Assembly (NCBI RefSeq): GCF_002305875.1
Contig: NZ_CP022098.1
Span: 10,540,001-10,604,000 of the forward strand
Direction of reading: 5' to 3'
Length of the DNA: 64,000 nucleotides
From: Cystobacter fuscus
GTDB lineage: Bacteria; Myxococcota; Myxococcia; Myxococcales; Myxococcaceae
Below the pieces are notes generated by a model, which did not search any database, had not been told where the DNA came from, and was given only the letters and a program-made list of their open reading frames with translations. How positions within the stretch are numbered: the first letter of the stretch is position 1; each line of letters opens with the position of its first letter. Positions 49,564 through 57,829 of this stretch are shown one piece after another. Made by a program: the position numbers and the translations under genes.

Positions 49564-49731
49564 ATGAAGAACAAATACGGTTCGAGTTCCCTGGCTGGCT
49601 GGCAACCCGCCAAGCCCAAGAAGCAGGGCAACCCCGTCTCGAAGATGACGCTGGTGGCGGGACGTCGCATCGGCGGGGCGCTCCGGGCGGAGCAGGCCCG
49701 TCAGCAGAAGCGGCGCGACACGAAGCGCTGA
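49564..49731 (+). CDS. Small basic protein of 55 residues, unknown
   Basis: Short gene with a textbook ribosome site (AGGAGGGCAACGA before ATG 49564). The product is Lys/Arg/Gln-rich: KNKYGSSSLAGWQPAKPKKQ at the N-terminus and a helical RRIGGALRAEQARQQKRR at the C-terminus. No signal or membrane segment. It looks like a nucleic-acid- or ribosome-binding small protein; I do not recognise the family. It lies 46 bases after the DJ-1 gene and could be co-transcribed with it. Confidence 0.6.
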   Translation: MKNKYGSSSLAGWQPAKPKKQGNPVSKMTLVAGRRIGGALRAEQARQQKRRDTKR

Positions 49732-49813
49732 GCGGGCGGACGAGCGGGCCCTGGATTCGTTGGCCCACCCCGACTGACGGTATGCTCCGGCGAGGGCCTC
49801 ACTCCCCCCGCCT

Positions 49814-51997
49814 ATGCTCCGTTACGCCGCGACCCTCTTCCTCAGCTCGTTCCTCCTGTTCGGCGTGCAACCGCTGGCGGGCAAGTACTCCCTGCCCTGG
49901 TTCGGTGGCACTCCGGCGGCGTGGACGACCTGCATGCTGTTCTTCCAGGTCATGCTGCTCGGCGGCTATGCCTATTCCCACGCGAGCGCGCGCTGGCTCT
50001 CGTCGCGGCGGCAGGCGCAGGTGCACCTGGCGCTGCTGGGCGTGACGGTGGCGGTGCTGGGTGTGCGAGCCGTGGTGTGGGGCTCGCCGGTGGCTCCCGG
50101 GCCCGAGTGGCGCCCCACGGCGGAGGGCATCTCCAGCGCGCGGCTGCTGGCCATGCTCGCCTCCACGCTGGGCCTGCCCTTCTTCACCCTGTCCACGTCC
50201 GCGCCTCTCATGCAGAGCTGGTTCAGCCGCGCGCGTCCAGGGGCCTCGCCCTACCGGCTCTACGCCCTGTCCAACACCGGCTCGCTGCTGGCCCTGCTCA
50301 CCTATCCCGTGCTCGTCGAGCCCTGGCTGGGCCGGGGAGTCCAGGCCTGGGTCTGGGCCGGAGGCTTCCTGGTGTTCTGCGTGGGCGGCGCGGCGTGTGC
50401 CTGGAGCGTGCTGCGCCTTGAGGACGTCCCCGCCCAGCCGCGTGAGGAGAGTGCCCCCGAGGCCGCTCCGGGCGTGGCGCGCACCCTGGCGTGGCTGGGG
50501 TTGAGCGCGTGCGCCTCGGTGTTGTTGCTGGCCACCACGAACCAGTTGTCGCACGACGTGTCGGCCGGCCCCTTCGTCTGGGTGCTGCCGCTGGCGCTCT
50601 ACCTGCTGACCTTCATCATCGCCTTCGAGCGCGAGACGCTCTACTCACGCCCCCTCACCGCGATCGCGCTCCTGGTCGCCGCGGTGGGGGTGAGCTACGT
50701 CACCTATCAAGGCTCGCTCGCCTCCCTGTCCTCGCTGCTGTTCTTCCGCGGCCTCGCGCTCCTGGCCGGTGCCCTGCTGTGCCACGGCGAGCTCTACCGA
50801 CTGAGGCCGGGTCCGCGCCACCTGGGCGCCTTCTACCTCTGGGTCTCCGCGGGCGGCGTGCTCGGCGCGGTCTTCGTCCACCTGGTGGCGCCCCGCATCT
50901 TCCACTTCTACCTGGAGTACCCGCTCACCCTGAGCGTGTGCTGCCTGCTCGCGGCGATGCTGCTGCTGCGCCGCGCTCCCGAGGAGACGGTCGCGCGGGC
51001 CGCCCCCCGCTACGTCCCGGCCCTGCTGCTGCTGCTCATGTCGTTCGTCGTCATCCAGTCGTTCCTCGACGAGCGTCAGGCGCTCCAGTACTGGCGGGGC
51101 TTCTTCGGGGTGGTGCAGGTGTCGGAGGCGAGGAGCCGCGACGACGTGGACCATGCCTTCATGCTGCACCATGGCGGCATCCTCCATGGCTTCCAGTACA
51201 CCCGGCCCGAGCGGCGCGGGAGCCCCACGGCGTATTACACCGCCGACAGCGGGCTGGGACTGGCGCTCGCCGAGCAGCGGCGGCTGCGGGAGGCCGCGGG
51301 CAAGCCCACCTCGCTGCGAGTGGGAGTGCTGGGATTGGGCGTGGGAACGACGGCGGCCCTGGGACGGGCCGGGGACACGCTGCGCTTCTATGAAATCGAT
51401 CCCCAGGTCATCGCCCTCGCGCGGGGCCTGGGCGGCTACTTCTCGTACCTGGGCGACTCACCGGCCCGGGTGGAGGTGGTGGAGGGCGACGCGCGCATCA
51501 TGCTGGAGCAGGAGCTGGCGCGGGGGGAGGCGCAGGGCTTCGACGTGCTCGCGCTGGACGTGTTCAGCTCGGACTCCATCCCGGTCCACCTGCTCACCGA
51601 GGAGGCGGTGGCCGTCTACCAGCGGCATCTGGCACCGGGAGGCGTGCTGGCGATGCACATCAGCAACCTGCACCTGAACCTGTTGCCCATCGCCGTGGCG
51701 CACGCCTGGGTCAGCGGCCTGCACGCCACCCTGGTGAGCACCGAGACGAAGGGGGAGGCGCGCAACAGCAGTTGGATGCTCCTGAGCGCGGACGCCCACT
51801 TTTCCTCGGGAGACACCTTTCTGCGCGAGGGCAAGCGGGTGGAACGGCTCGCCTATGACGGACCGCCGCCCACGCGGTGGACGGACGAGCGGAGCAGTGT
51901 GCTGCCCGTGCTCCGGGTGCTCGGCGGGAGCGAGGAAGGCATCTTCCAGGTGCCCGCGGTGCCACCCGCTCCGGTGGCGGCCCCCGCGAGCCCCTGA
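49814..51997 (+). CDS. Fused MFS-like membrane protein / spermidine-synthase-like domain
   Basis: Protein of 727 residues. The first about 440 residues form about 12-13 hydrophobic helices (starting LRYAATLFLSSFLLFGVQPLAGK). The C-terminal about 250 residues are a Rossmann methyltransferase/spermidine-synthase-like domain: LGVGTTAALGRAGDTLRFYEIDP (parts: GLGVGTTAAL, FYEIDP), VVEGDARIML, ALDVFSSDSIPVHLLTEEA. The aminopropyltransferase residues are not all evident, so polyamine synthesis is not certain. This fusion is common in Myxococcota and related phyla. Convergent with trpG, with five bases between stops. Confidence 0.87.
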   Translation: MLRYAATLFLSSFLLFGVQPLAGKYSLPWFGGTPAAWTTCMLFFQVMLLGGYAYSHASARWLSSRRQAQVHLALLGVTVAVLGVRAVVWGSPVAPGPEWRPTAEGISSARLLAMLASTLGLPFFTLSTSAPLMQSWFSRARPGASPYRLYALSNTGSLLALLTYPVLVEPWLGRGVQAWVWAGGFLVFCVGGAACAWSVLRLEDVPAQPREESAPEAAPGVARTLAWLGLSACASVLLLATTNQLSHDVSAGPFVWVLPLALYLLTFIIAFERETLYSRPLTAIALLVAAVGVSYVTYQGSLASLSSLLFFRGLALLAGALLCHGELYRLRPGPRHLGAFYLWVSAGGVLGAVFVHLVAPRIFHFYLEYPLTLSVCCLLAAMLLLRRAPEETVARAAPRYVPALLLLLMSFVVIQSFLDERQALQYWRGFFGVVQVSEARSRDDVDHAFMLHHGGILHGFQYTRPERRGSPTAYYTADSGLGLALAEQRRLREAAGKPTSLRVGVLGLGVGTTAALGRAGDTLRFYEIDPQVIALARGLGGYFSYLGDSPARVEVVEGDARIMLEQELARGEAQGFDVLALDVFSSDSIPVHLLTEEAVAVYQRHLAPGGVLAMHISNLHLNLLPIAVAHAWVSGLHATLVSTETKGEARNSSWMLLSADAHFSSGDTFLREGKRVERLAYDGPPPTRWTDERSSVLPVLRVLGGSEEGIFQVPAVPPAPVAAPASP

Positions 51998-52002
51998 GCC
52001 CG

Positions 52003-52566
52003 TTAGAAGCGGCCGTCGAGGAAGTTGCGCACGAGCCTGGGCCCCTCGGGCGTGAGCACGCTCTCGGGGTGGAACTGCACGCCCACCACGGGGCGCTCGC
52101 GGTGGCGCAGGCCCATGATGAGGCCCTCGGGAGACCACGCCGTGGCCTCCAGCTCCGCGGGCAGGCTCGGCGCATCCACCACCAGCGAGTGGTAGCGCGC
52201 CGCCTGGAAGCCGATGGGCATGCCCGTGAAGATGCTCTGGCCCGAGTGGCGCACGGCCACCGTCTTGCCGTGCACGGGCTCGGGGGCGCGCACCACCTGG
52301 CCGCCGAAGACGGCGCCGATGGACTGGTGTCCCAGACAGACGCCGAGCACGGGCACCTTGGCGTCGCGGATGGCCGCCATGCTCACCCCGGCCTCGTTGG
52401 GCGTGCACGGCCCCGGCGACACCACCAGGTGCGACGCGCCCGAGGCCGCCACGCCCTCGGCGTCGATTTCGTCATTGCGAGCCACCTTCACCTCGGCGCC
52501 CAGGGTGTAGAGCAGCTGCACGAGGTTGAAGGTGAACGAGTCGTAGTTGTCGATGACGAGGATCAC
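52003..52566 (-). CDS. trpG: Anthranilate synthase component II (glutamine amidotransferase)
   Basis: Glutaminase subunit of 187 residues supplying ammonia to TrpE. Class I amidotransferase triad: Cys in VLGVCLGHQSIG, and His/Glu in VGVQFHPESVLTPEG. Starts LVIDNYDSFTFNLVQ. GTG at 52566 overlaps the trpE stop by four bases. The PabA/TrpG ambiguity cannot be ruled out, so it could also serve para-aminobenzoate synthesis. Confidence 0.95.
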   Translation of the reverse strand: MILVIDNYDSFTFNLVQLLYTLGAEVKVARNDEIDAEGVAASGASHLVVSPGPCTPNEAGVSMAAIRDAKVPVLGVCLGHQSIGAVFGGQVVRAPEPVHGKTVAVRHSGQSIFTGMPIGFQAARYHSLVVDAPSLPAELEATAWSPEGLIMGLRHRERPVVGVQFHPESVLTPEGPRLVRNFLDGRF

Positions 52567-54056
52567 CGCACACCTCCCTCACGGGCCTGCTTCAGGGCCG
52601 TGGCGAGCACGCGCGCCTTGGCCTCGGTCTCATCCGCTTCCTTCGAGGGCACCGAGTCAGCCACGAGCCCCGCGCCGGCCTGCCACATGGTGCGATCTCC
52701 ATCGATGTAGAAGGTGCGCAGGGCGATGGCCAGGTCCAGCGCGCCGCAGAAGGACAGGTAGCCCACGGCGCCCGCGTAGGGGCCGCGGCGCATGGGCTCC
52801 AGCTCGTCGATGATCTGCATGGCGCGGATCTTCGGCGCGCCGGACACGGTGCCCGCGGGGAACGTCCACGCGAGCGCGTCGAGCGCGTCGTACTTCGCGT
52901 CGAGCCGGCCACGCACCTGCGAGACGATGTGCATGACGTGGCTGTAGCGCTCGATGACCATGAGGTCCTCGACACGCACCGAGCCCGGAGCGGCCACGCG
53001 GCCCACGTCATTGCGGCCCAGGTCCACGAGCATCATGTGCTCGGCGCGCTCCTTCTCGTCGGCGAGCAATTCCTTCTCGAGTGCCAGGTCCTCGGCCTCG
53101 GTGGCGCCGCGGCGGCGGGTGCCGGCGATGGGGCGAACCACCACGTCCCCGTCGCGCACCTGCACGAGCAGCTCCGGCGAGGCGCCCACGAGGGCCCGCG
53201 CCTCACCCATCTCGATGTGGAAGAGGTAGGGCGAGGGGTTGATGCGACGCAGGGCGCGGTAGAGGGAGAGGGGCGGCGGGGCACCGCGCGCCTCGAAGCG
53301 GCGGGCGAGCACCACCTGCATGCAGTCACCGGCGCGGATGTATTCCTTCACGCGCTCCACGGCGGCCTCGTAGCCGGCGCGATCCCAGCCGACCTTCACG
53401 TCCAGCTCGCCGCGCATGGGCGGAGAGGGGGCGTAGGCGTCCGCGGAGATGGGCCGCAGCAGGCGCTGGGCGATCGCCTCGGCGCGGGACTCGGCGTCCT
53501 GGAGGGCCTGGGAGACGCTGCCATGGCGCGAGGGCCGGGCGATGGCGGTGGCCTGGAGCGTCTGGGAGCGCGAGTCGAGGGTGATGAAGTCATCGCACAC
53601 GAGCCACTCGGAGTCGGGGAAGGAGACGTCCGAGGGGTGGCGATCGGGCACATGGCGCTCGAACCAGGACATGCAGTTGTAGCCGAGGTAGCCCACCAGG
53701 CCGCCGACGAAGGGAGGCTCACCGGGGAGCGTGGCCACGGCGTGCTCGCGCCACACGGAGCGCAGGACGTCGAGCGGCTTGCCTTCGAGACGCTGCGACT
53801 GCTCGCCGCGCCAGAGGGTGCCGCCGCGGGAGTCGAGCCTCAACCGACCGCTGGGCGCGGTGGCGACGTGGCTGTAGCGGCCGAAGCGCTCGCCACCGTG
53901 GCAGGACTCGAGGATGAAACCGCGTGCGCCACCGAGCTTGAGGTAGGCGGAGAGCGGCGTGTCGAGGTCGGCGGGGAGCACGACGGAGACGGGGACCGCC
54001 TCGCCCTTCTCCGCGCGCTGGCGGTAGGCCGCCTTGCGCTCCTGAGCGTTCATCAC
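52563..54056 (-). CDS. trpE: Anthranilate synthase component I
   Basis: Chorismate-using enzyme of 497 residues, first step of tryptophan synthesis. The N-terminal feedback (tryptophan-binding) region has GGARGFILESCHGGERFGRYS (parts: FILESCHGG, RFGRYS). The catalytic domain has GGLVGYLGYN, VQVRDGDVVVRPIAGTRRRG (parts), DLGRNDVGRVAAPGSV, SHVMHIVSQVRG, TFPAGTVSGAPKIRAM and GAVGYLSFCGALD. Start is GTG 54056 or ATG 54053. It lies 17 kb from trpDCFBA, on the opposite strand, so the pathway is split into two operons. No Trp-rich leader peptide is visible upstream. Confidence 0.97.
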   Translation of the reverse strand: MMNAQERKAAYRQRAEKGEAVPVSVVLPADLDTPLSAYLKLGGARGFILESCHGGERFGRYSHVATAPSGRLRLDSRGGTLWRGEQSQRLEGKPLDVLRSVWREHAVATLPGEPPFVGGLVGYLGYNCMSWFERHVPDRHPSDVSFPDSEWLVCDDFITLDSRSQTLQATAIARPSRHGSVSQALQDAESRAEAIAQRLLRPISADAYAPSPPMRGELDVKVGWDRAGYEAAVERVKEYIRAGDCMQVVLARRFEARGAPPPLSLYRALRRINPSPYLFHIEMGEARALVGASPELLVQVRDGDVVVRPIAGTRRRGATEAEDLALEKELLADEKERAEHMMLVDLGRNDVGRVAAPGSVRVEDLMVIERYSHVMHIVSQVRGRLDAKYDALDALAWTFPAGTVSGAPKIRAMQIIDELEPMRRGPYAGAVGYLSFCGALDLAIALRTFYIDGDRTMWQAGAGLVADSVPSKEADETEAKARVLATALKQAREGGVR

Positions 54057-54131
54057 ATGCCTCTGGGTTGGGAGCCCCCGCTCATGACGGAGGTCCGCCC
54101 AGTTTATCTCCCGTCCTGGAAATCCGCGAAA

Positions 54132-54157
54132 GGGGGGCGAGCAGTTGGTCGCCCTCC
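54132..54157 (-). terminator. Hairpin after the DJ-1 gene, before trpE
   Basis: A 9-bp stem (54132-54140 with 54149-54157, one G-U pair) and 8-base loop on the minus strand, followed by TTT (bases 54131-54129). It sits 20 bases after the DJ-1 gene stop and 75 bases before trpE, so it may end the DJ-1 transcript. The U-tract is short. Confidence 0.45.
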
Positions 54158-54176
54158 CCGGAAGGGAGCCTGCCCC

Positions 54177-54830
54177 TCAGCGCGCGAGCGCCTCGCGAAC
54201 GGGACGAATGGCGATGAGACCCAACAAGGCGGCGATGGCCCAGCGGCCCCAGTGCGAGCGCTCCGGCGCCAGGTGGTTGCGGGGTGCGTGCTCGGCGAAG
54301 AGCGACACCATGCCCTTGATGAAGTGGCGCATGTCTTGAGGACCACGGCTGGTGAACCACCGCCCGTCGAGGACTCCGGACTCATCGCGCCACTCGGCGC
54401 CCGCGTTGCGGATGTCATCCTTGATGCCCGGCCAGGACGACAGCCGGCGCCCGTTGGCCAGGCCCGCCGACACGAGCACCCAGGGCCCATGACACAGCGT
54501 GGCGATGGGCCGACCGAGCCGATCGATCTCCCGGACGAAGTCCAGCACCTCCTCGCTCTGGCGGAGCGAGTCCGGATTCTGGAAGCCTCCGGGAATGAGC
54601 AGGGCGTCGAAGTCCCTGGGCCGCACGTTGTCCACCGTCTGGTCCACGGGGACCTTCTTGCCCGGCCACATCAGGTTGATGCCGCGAATCTTCCCCTTGC
54701 GGAGGGAGACGATGTCCACCTGGGCGCCGCGCTTGCGCAGGGCCTTCACGGGAAGCGTGAGCTCCACCTGCTCGAAGCCATCGGTCGCCAGCACCCCCAC
54801 GCGGATGCCCTTCAGTACCTTCCTTGCCAT
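54177..54830 (-). CDS. DJ-1/PfpI protein with C-terminal hydrophobic tail
   Basis: Protein of 217 residues: an N-terminal DJ-1/PfpI domain (IRVGVLATDGFEQVELTLPV; nucleophile in IATLCHGPWVLVSAG, Cys about 117) as in protease-I-like/YhbO glyoxalase-type members. The last about 25 residues (WAIAALLGLIAIRP) form a hydrophobic tail. Such tails suggest membrane association, which is not usual for this family. Start at 54830 has GGGAGA seven bases upstream. Divergent from the Gre-like gene across a 256-base gap; no promoter could be assigned with confidence. Confidence 0.87.
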   Translation of the reverse strand: MARKVLKGIRVGVLATDGFEQVELTLPVKALRKRGAQVDIVSLRKGKIRGINLMWPGKKVPVDQTVDNVRPRDFDALLIPGGFQNPDSLRQSEEVLDFVREIDRLGRPIATLCHGPWVLVSAGLANGRRLSSWPGIKDDIRNAGAEWRDESGVLDGRWFTSRGPQDMRHFIKGMVSLFAEHAPRNHLAPERSHWGRWAIAALLGLIAIRPVREALAR

Positions 54831-55086
54831 GTCGTATCTCCCGGGTCTTTTTCCCTCTGGGGAAGATCGGCGCCCTTCCCCGCTCCGCCACCCCATGCTT
54901 CCCGGAACGTGGGGGAGACGGGGGAGCACGCCCTCCCTTCGGAAGGAAGGGCCTGCCGGGCTGGCTGCTTCCTGGTGGGAACTCCGGACCTCGGGTGAAG
55001 CGAGTCGTTATCGTAAGGAGGAGAACACCCGCGGCCTGGAAGCCGGAGCGGCGAGCCGGACAGGCGGCCAACCACGGAGGGAGCAC

Positions 55087-55599
55087 ATGTCGAAGGCTTT
55101 CACCAAGGAGGACGCGGGCGGAGAAGACATCGTCCTGCCACCCCGCCCCCGCCCGGCATCCGGAGAGCAACGCTACATCACCGCCGAGGGCTACCGAGCG
55201 ATGCAGGAGGAACTGGCGGCGCTCTCCGTGCCCCTGGCCCAGGAGGAGAAGGAAGCCCTGGCGCTCGCGGGAGAGGGACAGGCGCGGGAGCGGGCTCGCC
55301 GGGCGCGGCAGCTCGCCGCCATCCTGGAAGAGGTGCGGGTGGTGACCGAGGTGCCCGACGAGGCACGGATCTTCTTCGGAGCCTGGGTGACGCTCGAGGA
55401 CGAGGAAGGCGAGGAGACGACGTACCGCATCGTGGGTCCCGACGAAGCAGACGTGAAGGCGGGACGGCTCAGCGTCGAGTCGCCCCTGGCGCGGGCCCTG
55501 CTCGATAAGGAGGAGGGAGAGTCCGTGCGGGTGGAGCGCCCCCGCGGCGCCATCGAATACACCGTGACGCAGGTGTCGTACCGGCCGCCCACCTCCTGA
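55087..55599 (+). CDS. GreA/GreB-like transcription factor with altered coiled-coil tip
   Basis: Protein of 170 residues that resembles the transcript-cleavage factors GreA/GreB. After an N-terminal extension (about 28 residues) comes RYITAEGYRAMQEELAALS, then a Glu/Ala/Arg-rich helical hairpin. The C-terminal FKBP-like domain has ARIFFGAWVTLEDEEGEE, YRIVGPDEADVKAGRLSVESPLARALLDKEEGE (parts) and RPRGAIEYTVTQVSY. The region where GreA/GreB carry the acidic D-x-x-E-N tip reads ALALAGEGQARERARR, so the usual catalytic acids are not visible. It may bind RNA polymerase without cleavage activity. A good GGAGGGAGC site precedes the ATG. Confidence 0.85.
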   Translation: MSKAFTKEDAGGEDIVLPPRPRPASGEQRYITAEGYRAMQEELAALSVPLAQEEKEALALAGEGQARERARRARQLAAILEEVRVVTEVPDEARIFFGAWVTLEDEEGEETTYRIVGPDEADVKAGRLSVESPLARALLDKEEGESVRVERPRGAIEYTVTQVSYRPPTS

Positions 55600-55652
55600 G
55601 CGCGACGAGCGCCGTCAGGTGTTGTTGTCAGCGGCGTCCCTCTTGGTGTTCA

Positions 55653-56171
55653 ATGAACACCAACCTGGGAGTGCAGCCAATGGATACCGTGCGCGGTGGG
55701 TTCACGTTCTTCTGGCGGACGGAGTCACCGTTCTCGCAGTGGCATGCCTCGGAGTTCGTGGTGGAGGGAGAGCGGTTCATCTGCGCCGAGCAGTACATGA
55801 TGTACGGCAAGGCGCGGCTCTTCGGAGATGGGGAGACGGCGGCCCGGATCCTCGTGGCGCGCACGCCCAAGGAGCACAAGGCGCTCGGACGCGAGGTGCG
55901 AGGCTTCGAGGGCGCGCTGTGGGAGCGGGAGCGCGAGCGCATCGTGTACGAGGGCAACCACGCCAAGTTCACCCAGAACGCCGGGTTGCGCTCGGCGCTG
56001 CTGGCCACCCGGGGAACGCTGCTGGTGGAGGCCAGTCCGTTGGATCGCATCTGGGGCGTGGGGCTGTCGGCGGAGGATCCCCGCATCCAGGATCCGGCGA
56101 AGTGGCGGGGCCTGAACCTGCTGGGCAAGGTCCTCACGCGCCTCCGGGAGGATCTGCTCGCCGCGGCCTGA
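55653..56171 (+). CDS. NADAR-family (YbiA-like) protein
   Basis: Protein of 172 residues. NADAR/YbiA members act on ADP-ribose- or riboflavin-intermediate-type compounds. Features: FTFFWRTESPFSQWHASEF, the conserved FICAEQYMMYGKARLFGD, the HKALGREVRGFEG stretch, and NHAKFTQNAGLRSALLATRGTLLVEASPLDRIWGVGL (parts: KFTQNAGLR, PLDRIWGVGL). Start is ATG 55653 or Met10 at 55680; neither has a clear ribosome site. Monocistronic. Confidence 0.92.
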   Translation: MNTNLGVQPMDTVRGGFTFFWRTESPFSQWHASEFVVEGERFICAEQYMMYGKARLFGDGETAARILVARTPKEHKALGREVRGFEGALWERERERIVYEGNHAKFTQNAGLRSALLATRGTLLVEASPLDRIWGVGLSAEDPRIQDPAKWRGLNLLGKVLTRLREDLLAAA

Positions 56172-56189
56172 CGGGGACGCGGCCGGGGC

Positions 56190-56993
56190 TCAGGGCGGGG
56201 CGTTCTTGATCTTCCACGCGGCCAACCGGTCGATCAATCCCGGCGCGAGCGCCTTGAGGGCCAGCATGACCCTCGGCGCGGGCATCATCACCCACTCGCG
56301 ATCCCGACGCTCCATGGCGCGGAGGATGAAGCGCGCGCACGTGCGGGCGTCCATGATCCGCGCGCCCTTCTCCTCCGCGACGTCCGGGTGCCCCGTCTTG
56401 CCATCCGGGCCGAGCGCCCGGGCACGGATGGGGGTGGCGACGAAGCCGGGGGAAGCGACGAGCACGTCCACGCCGGTGCCGAGCAATTCGATGCGCAGGG
56501 AGTCGAAGAAGCCCTGCATGGCGTGCTTGCTCCCGGCATAGCCGGTGCGGCCGGGCACGCCGCTCTTGCCCGTCAGGGAGGACACGGCGACGACGAGGCC
56601 CCGGCGCGCCTTGAGGGAGGCGAGCGCGTGATGGGTGCAGTAGACGGCGCCCAGGTAGTTCACCCGCAGGAGCCGCTCGAAGACGGACAGGTCCGTCACC
56701 TCCTCGAAGCGCCCGCGCATGGTGAGCCCGGCGTTGTTGACCAGGACGTCGATTCCGCCGAAGGCCTCCACGGCGCGCGCCATGAGGCGGCGGCAGGACT
56801 CGGGGTCGCTCACGTCGGTGGGCACGATGAGCGCCTGGCCCCCGGCCTTTTCACAGCGCTGCTTCACCCGGGCGAGCGCCACCTCGTCGCGCGCCGCGAG
56901 CACCACCCGTGCTCCTTTTTCCGCCAGGAGTACTGCCAATTCCTCGCCAATGCCCGAGGAGGCTCCCGTGACGACCACCGTTTTGTCCTTCAT
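56190..56993 (-). CDS. Short-chain dehydrogenase/reductase
   Basis: Classical SDR of 267 residues: NAD(P) motif TGASSGIGEELA, DVSDPES, NNAGLTMRG, catalytic Ser in VVAVSSLTGKSG, and YAGSKHAMQGF (Tyr-x-x-x-Lys). The C-terminal extension (MPAPRVMLALKALAPGLIDRLAAW) suggests a lipid-type substrate, as in 3-ketosphinganine reductase-like SDRs; this is inference. Start at 56993 is placed at the conserved MKDKTVVVTGASSG. The upstream in-frame region has no homology and overlaps the HNH promoter area. Confidence 0.9.
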   Translation of the reverse strand: MKDKTVVVTGASSGIGEELAVLLAEKGARVVLAARDEVALARVKQRCEKAGGQALIVPTDVSDPESCRRLMARAVEAFGGIDVLVNNAGLTMRGRFEEVTDLSVFERLLRVNYLGAVYCTHHALASLKARRGLVVAVSSLTGKSGVPGRTGYAGSKHAMQGFFDSLRIELLGTGVDVLVASPGFVATPIRARALGPDGKTGHPDVAEEKGARIMDARTCARFILRAMERRDREWVMMPAPRVMLALKALAPGLIDRLAAWKIKNAPP

Positions 56994-57037
56994 GGGCCGC
57001 CATTCTAACCGAGCGACTCCCCGGCGCCCCGGGCCCG

Positions 57038-57067
57038 TTGGCACGTAGCGCTACATACCTCTATAGA
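57038..57067 (+). promoter_or_regulatory. Candidate promoter of the HNH gene
   Basis: TTGGCA (57038-57043) and TATAGA (57062-57067) are spaced by 18 bases, close to sigma-70 consensus (5/6 and 4/6). The predicted transcription start falls at about 57074, past ATG 57069 and next to an in-frame GTG (57075), suggesting a leaderless message beginning at that GTG. Confidence 0.4.
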
Positions 57068-57068
57068 A

Positions 57069-57431
57069 ATGAGGGTGAGCTTCGCCAGGCGCCGCCGCAT
57101 CCTCGACATCGTGGCCACCGACGCCACCTTCGAGCGGACCGAGCACCGGGGCCAGGAGGTGTGGCTGGGCAAGTGCCTGCACTGCAATGCCTACCTCGTC
57201 ATCGGCCTGGACGGCGAGCCCATCAGCCGCGCCACCATCGAGCACATCGTCCCCCAGGTCCACGGGGGAACGGATGACCTGGGCAACCTGGGCCTGGCGT
57301 GTGCGCGCTGCAATCAGGGAAAAGGCAGCCGCCACGACCGCCACTTCCGCCGGGACGCCCGGGTGCGTGACATCGTGGATCGGCTGCTGGCGCGCCGCCG
57401 GGAGCGCTGGCGCGACCCGGACGATGCCTGA
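57069..57431 (+). CDS. HNH endonuclease family protein
   Basis: Small protein of 120 residues (118 if GTG 57075 is used). Zinc-binding pairs CLHCNAY and CARCNQGKG flank the HNH core: ATIEHIVPQVHGGTDDLGNLGLAC, where His in EHIVP and Asn in LGNLG fit the beta-beta-alpha-metal fold. C-terminal residues are basic. No phage or restriction partners are adjacent. No Shine-Dalgarno precedes ATG 57069. Role unknown; HNH proteins include homing, repair and defence nucleases. Confidence 0.9.
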   Translation: MRVSFARRRRILDIVATDATFERTEHRGQEVWLGKCLHCNAYLVIGLDGEPISRATIEHIVPQVHGGTDDLGNLGLACARCNQGKGSRHDRHFRRDARVRDIVDRLLARRRERWRDPDDA

Positions 57432-57679
57432 ACCTCGCACGGTTTCAACCCCCCTACCAACTTCCAGAAGAGATCATCATCGCCCGCGCTTTCTGATCGC
57501 GCCACGGCGCCGGAGTCGTGCTATCCCGCGCGCCAGCCCTATTCCCGATGCGGAACGAGAAAGGTTGACAGTCTGATAATGATGCCCGATGGTCACGCGC
57601 CGCGTTGGACTGGGACGAGGAGGAGCGACCCTGTCCACGGCATCTCATCATTCGGTCGGGGTCGGGTTTGTTCGCGAGT

Positions 57680-57697
57680 CTCCTGTCTGGGCAGGAG
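57680..57697. repeat. Inverted repeat in the leader of the act operon
   Basis: CTCCTG (57680-57685) and CAGGAG (57692-57697) with a 6-base loop lie in the 398-base gap (57432-57829) between the HNH gene and actA. An isolated TTGACA occurs at 57565-57570 without a good -10. No gene was recognised in the gap; it presumably holds the act promoter. Confidence 0.35.
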
Positions 57698-57829
57698 CCG
57701 CCGTAGCCATAGCAACGCCGTGAATGCGCTTCTTGTCCCAATCTCCCCATACCCGTCTCCGGTCCGGTCGCACTGTGCTCCCGGTCGCGACCTCCGGAGC
57801 CATCCACTGATCAGCCCCTCGGTCCTGGT

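Noticed and set aside
57037-57056. Sigma-54 promoter (TTGGCACG) upstream of the HNH gene
   Set aside because: The -12 GC lies two bases off the required spacing, so it does not fit; a sigma-70-type reading is better.
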